DNA of 16,118 bases from Gp13-AA77 sp035516075 (GTDB lineage: Bacteria; Acidobacteriota; Terriglobia; UBA7540), in the NCBI GenBank assembly GCA_035516075.1, contig DATJAQ010000214.1:1-16118 (forward strand), in the 5' to 3' direction. How positions within the stretch are numbered: the stretch's first letter is position 1; each line of letters begins with the position of its first letter. Position numbers and translations under genes: made by a program. This document shows positions 14,131-16,118 of the stretch, one piece after another. Under the pieces are notes generated by a model. That model worked only from the letters and a program-made list of their open reading frames with translations, ran no database searches and was not told the origin of the DNA.

Positions 14131-14532
14131 ATGACCCTTCTCGACTCTCAGCCTCCCCCGCCGCCTCGCCACATCGCGCGCTACGTGATCGTCGCCGCGG
14201 TGGCGGTGGCGGCGATCGCAGTGGCCGTGGTTGCTCTTTGGAATTACCCGGAGGAGCGCGCCGTTACGCGATTTCTCACCACGGTGGAGAGCGGCGATTA
14301 CCAAACGGCCTACCGCCTCTGGCAACCGAGCGCGGGTTACACCTTCGACGATTTCGTGAAGGACTGGGGCCCGAGCGGAGACTACGGCAAGATCCGCGAG
14401 TTTGAAATCCTGGACACCGTCTCGACCACCTCCGAAACCGTGACCGTGATTGTGAGCATCAACCGCCAGACGCCGCCCCTCAAGCTGCTGGTGGACCGGA
14501 AGACCAAGGGTATGGCCTACTCGCCCTACTAG
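14131..14532 (+). CDS. Small membrane-anchored protein of unknown function
   Basis: I do not recognise a named family with confidence. The 133-residue product has a Pro-rich cytoplasmic start (QPPPPPPR), one strong helix (about 17-38, Val/Ala-rich) and an extracytoplasmic domain. That domain begins 'EERAVTRFLTTVESGDYQTAYRLWQPS' and ends in beta strands 'ETVTVIVSINRQ' and 'LKLLVDRKTKGMAYSPY'. The helix-then-strand pattern with 'F...GDYQ.AY' recalls NTF2-like DUF4878-type lipoprotein domains. The ATG at 14131 is chosen because it is the first after the TACAAT box; a TTG at 14068 would overlap that box. The ribosome-binding site is weak. It converges on the mutarotase gene. Confidence 0.7.
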   Translation: MTLLDSQPPPPPRHIARYVIVAAVAVAAIAVAVVALWNYPEERAVTRFLTTVESGDYQTAYRLWQPSAGYTFDDFVKDWGPSGDYGKIREFEILDTVSTTSETVTVIVSINRQTPPLKLLVDRKTKGMAYSPY

Positions 14533-14573
14533 CCGGGCTCTCGCTCCCCAAGGCCCCTCCGCAGAGTCCCCTC

Positions 14574-14912
14574 TCAGTCGGTGTGAAACACCTCTTTCAT
14601 CGCGGACCACCATTCACCGGGCCGGGCCGTTGGGACAGGGTGCTGCATGGGATTCATGATCACCCACCATTCCTGCGTCTTGGGATCGGCGGCCATCTTG
14701 GCCATGTCGGCGGCATAGTCGTCACCGGTGTATTCGAAGTAGGCGAACAGAATGTTGTCCTTGAAAAAGATGGTGTAGTTGCGGATGTTGCAATCGGCAA
14801 TGGTTTTGAGCACCTCCGGCCAAACGGCGGCGTGGTACCTGACGTACTCGTCGTACGCTTCGGGCTTGAGTCCGATGATCTGCGCGTAACGCGTTACTTT
14901 TCCGTTCGCCAT
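14574..14912 (-). CDS. rhaM: L-rhamnose mutarotase (RhaM/DUF718 family)
   Basis: The 112-residue protein interconverts the alpha and beta anomers of L-rhamnose (and possibly L-fucose) in the cytoplasm, feeding catabolism. The family length is about 104. Visible features are 'AQIIGLKPEAYDEYVRYHAAVWPEV' (10-34) with H27 in the catalytic position of the 'RH-x-x-x-WPE' motif, 'NYTIFF' (45-50), 'LFAYFEY' (55-61), the tandem Trp in 'EWWVIM' (81-86) and the C-terminal 'EVFHTD'. ATG at 14912 has AGGAGGG 3 nt before it. It follows the lactonase by 61 nt on the same strand and is predicted to be co-transcribed. The enzyme class is certain; the preferred sugar is less so. Confidence 0.92.
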   Translation of the reverse strand: MANGKVTRYAQIIGLKPEAYDEYVRYHAAVWPEVLKTIADCNIRNYTIFFKDNILFAYFEYTGDDYAADMAKMAADPKTQEWWVIMNPMQHPVPTARPGEWWSAMKEVFHTD

Positions 14913-14973
14913 AAACCCTCCTTCGGTTGCTCGCGTGGCGCGCACGCCGCGTGAACTGGCTTCAATCGTTCCC

Positions 14974-15855
14974 TCATCCCAGCCGGTAAACCCGAACGGC
15001 ATTGTCGTGGAAAAGGCCCGCGCGGTCAGCCGGGCGGGCGCCGTCCGTGATCGACGACAGAGCATCCACCCATTGGCGGAAACTGGCCGACAGCGTGCAC
15101 ACGGGCCAATCGCTGCCGAACATCACGCGCCGCCAGCCGAAACAATCGATCACGTGCTCAACGTAGGGACGCAGATCGGCTGGCGTCCAGCGCTCCGGGT
15201 CCGCGTAAGCCACGATGCCCGAGACCTTGCAACAGACGTTGGGCAGCGCCGCCAGCCGCCGGATGTCGGCGCGCCAGGGATCGAGAATTTTCTCCTTGAC
15301 CTGCGGCACGCCGCAATGGTCCAGGACGAAGTTGACCTCCGGGCAATACTCCACCAGCCGCAGGGCGATGGGGAGCTGCCGCGCCAGCACGCAAATGTCA
15401 AATGACAGATCGTAGCCCGCCAGGCTGCGCACGTTGTCTTTGAACGTCCGGCCCTGGCCCACCTCGTCCGGCATGGTGTGAAGCACGCGCCGGATGCCCT
15501 TCAGCGCGCGGTGGCCGGCGATCTGGTCGAGGTACTCTTTGAAATCGTCATGCTCCGGCCGGCCGCAGGCCACCACGCCCGAAAGCGGATTATTGGGGTC
15601 GGCGGCGAGCGCCAGCGCGTGGCGCGTTTCGGCAAGCATATAAGGCTCGTCCACGTCGGCTTCGAGGTGAACCGTTTTTTCCACGCCCAGCCCCGCGACC
15701 GCCTCGAGATAGTCGGGCATTCGGAAGCTGCGCCTCAGGCCGGGCCTCCCGGCGGCCAGGCTGCTGGGCGCCGGCTGCGCCTCGATCCAGGCGTACGAGC
15801 ACAGGTCAAGGTCCCACAAGTGCTGGTGAGTATCGACGATGCGCAGCGATGGCAT
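14974..15855 (-). CDS. COG3618 amidohydrolase-family sugar lactonase (L-fucono/L-rhamnono-lactonase-like)
   Basis: The 293-residue TIM-barrel hydrolase is predicted to open a sugar-acid lactone, the second step of non-phosphorylative deoxy-sugar oxidation. It opens with 'IVDTHQHLWDLD', whose H10-x-H12 is the metal motif. 'KGIRRVLH' (119-126), 'FVLDHCGVP' with H180 and 'GSDWPV' with D249 are the other active-site positions. Its neighbours are a rhamnose mutarotase and the tail of an aldo/keto reductase, which fit a sugar-dehydrogenase, lactonase and mutarotase set. ATG at 15855 is chosen because the family begins at 'RIVDTHQH'. An ATG at 15969 would add 38 Pro/Arg-rich residues and remains possible, since the site at 15855 has GAAGGGG directly abutting it. 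Confidence 0.88.
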   Translation of the reverse strand: MPSLRIVDTHQHLWDLDLCSYAWIEAQPAPSSLAAGRPGLRRSFRMPDYLEAVAGLGVEKTVHLEADVDEPYMLAETRHALALAADPNNPLSGVVACGRPEHDDFKEYLDQIAGHRALKGIRRVLHTMPDEVGQGRTFKDNVRSLAGYDLSFDICVLARQLPIALRLVEYCPEVNFVLDHCGVPQVKEKILDPWRADIRRLAALPNVCCKVSGIVAYADPERWTPADLRPYVEHVIDCFGWRRVMFGSDWPVCTLSASFRQWVDALSSITDGARPADRAGLFHDNAVRVYRLG

Positions 15856-16049
15856 CCCCTTCAGCGCGAGCGCCAGAGAGCGGGGAAGAGCATCCACTCG
15901 GCGGGCTTTCCCGCCGCCGGGAAGCGGTTGCTTCGCATCGCGGGGCGGGTGAGGAGGTGTTCGCTTCATCGTATTCTCGAGGACGCCGTGGCTTGCGGAG
16001 GCCTGTCCGTTCGCACGTCCCCGCGCGCGTGATCTTCTCTCGTGCGGCC

Positions 16050-16118
16050 TCAGTCGGGCACGGGCGCTTCCTGGGGAAGCAAACCTCCCGCCTTGAGTTC
16101 CCGCCAGAAGTCCGCTGG
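16050..16118 (-). CDS. Aldo/keto reductase, C-terminal fragment (partial at window edge)
   Basis: The last 22 codons of a gene enter from the right edge: 'PADFWRELKAGGLL' then 'PQEAPVPD' and TGA (16050-16052). This ending is typical of D-threo-aldose 1-dehydrogenase / L-fucose dehydrogenase-type aldo/keto reductases, which end like 'P-x-x-FW-x-x-L-x-x-xGLL-x-x-xAP-P'. Such an enzyme would oxidise the sugar to the lactone that the downstream COG3618 enzyme opens. Only the tail is visible, so the call rests on a short stretch plus context. Confidence 0.6.
   Translation of the reverse strand, partial: PADFWRELKAGGLLPQEAPVPD

Overview
The window is high-GC bacterial chromosomal DNA with compact genes on both strands, several GTG and TTG starts, and no rRNA, tRNA, CRISPR array or insertion sequence that I could see. 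The style of the TonB-domain protein (short N-terminal anchor, Pro/Ala linker, TonB_C domain), the many exported or small envelope proteins and an apparent selenocysteine peroxiredoxin suggest an Acidobacteriota member, perhaps near Solibacter/Bryobacter. That placement is inference from sequence style only.

Layout. 102-1556 (-): exported imidazolonepropionase-like amidohydrolase. 1691-2290 (+): DedA/VTT-family membrane protein. 4833-2340 (-): a small exported DUF5666-like protein, a diacylglycerol-kinase-family lipid kinase and a YdjM-type membrane metal-dependent hydrolase. 5034-7672 (+): ligA (NAD-dependent DNA ligase), diverging from the DUF5666-like gene, followed by an ICMT-like membrane methyltransferase. 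8858-7679 (-): a peroxiredoxin whose peroxidatic cysteine codon is TGA, followed by thymidine kinase. 8859-9414 is mostly non-coding. 9415-13188 (+): a drug-efflux-type operon of HlyD/YbhG-like adaptor, ABC ATPase, ABC-2 permease and GNAT acetyltransferase. 13316-14023 (+): TonB-like protein. 14131-14532 (+): small membrane-anchored protein. 16118-14574 (-): a deoxy-sugar catabolic cluster comprising the tail of an aldo/keto reductase, a COG3618 lactonase and an L-rhamnose mutarotase.

Main discovery candidate. The peroxiredoxin reading frame is continuous on both sides of one in-frame TGA at 8667-8669. The TGA sits exactly where the family has its peroxidatic Cys (TPG-C becomes TPG-U). It is followed at once by a strong stem-loop (8625-8660) with the geometry of a bacterial SECIS element: a G-initiated apical loop starting 24 nt after UGA, and a bulged U. 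I therefore annotate one 172-residue selenoprotein, not two broken genes. An automatic caller would split it or call it a pseudogene.

Other points of note are a thymidine kinase with an altered Walker A (GNKT), a GTGAC-heptamer inverted repeat inside the efflux operon, a hairpin that would bury the ribosome-binding site of the TonB-like gene, and linkage of the acetyltransferase to the exporter. Start codons were chosen from ribosome-binding sites, promoter positions and family alignment, and several differ from the longest possible reading frame.
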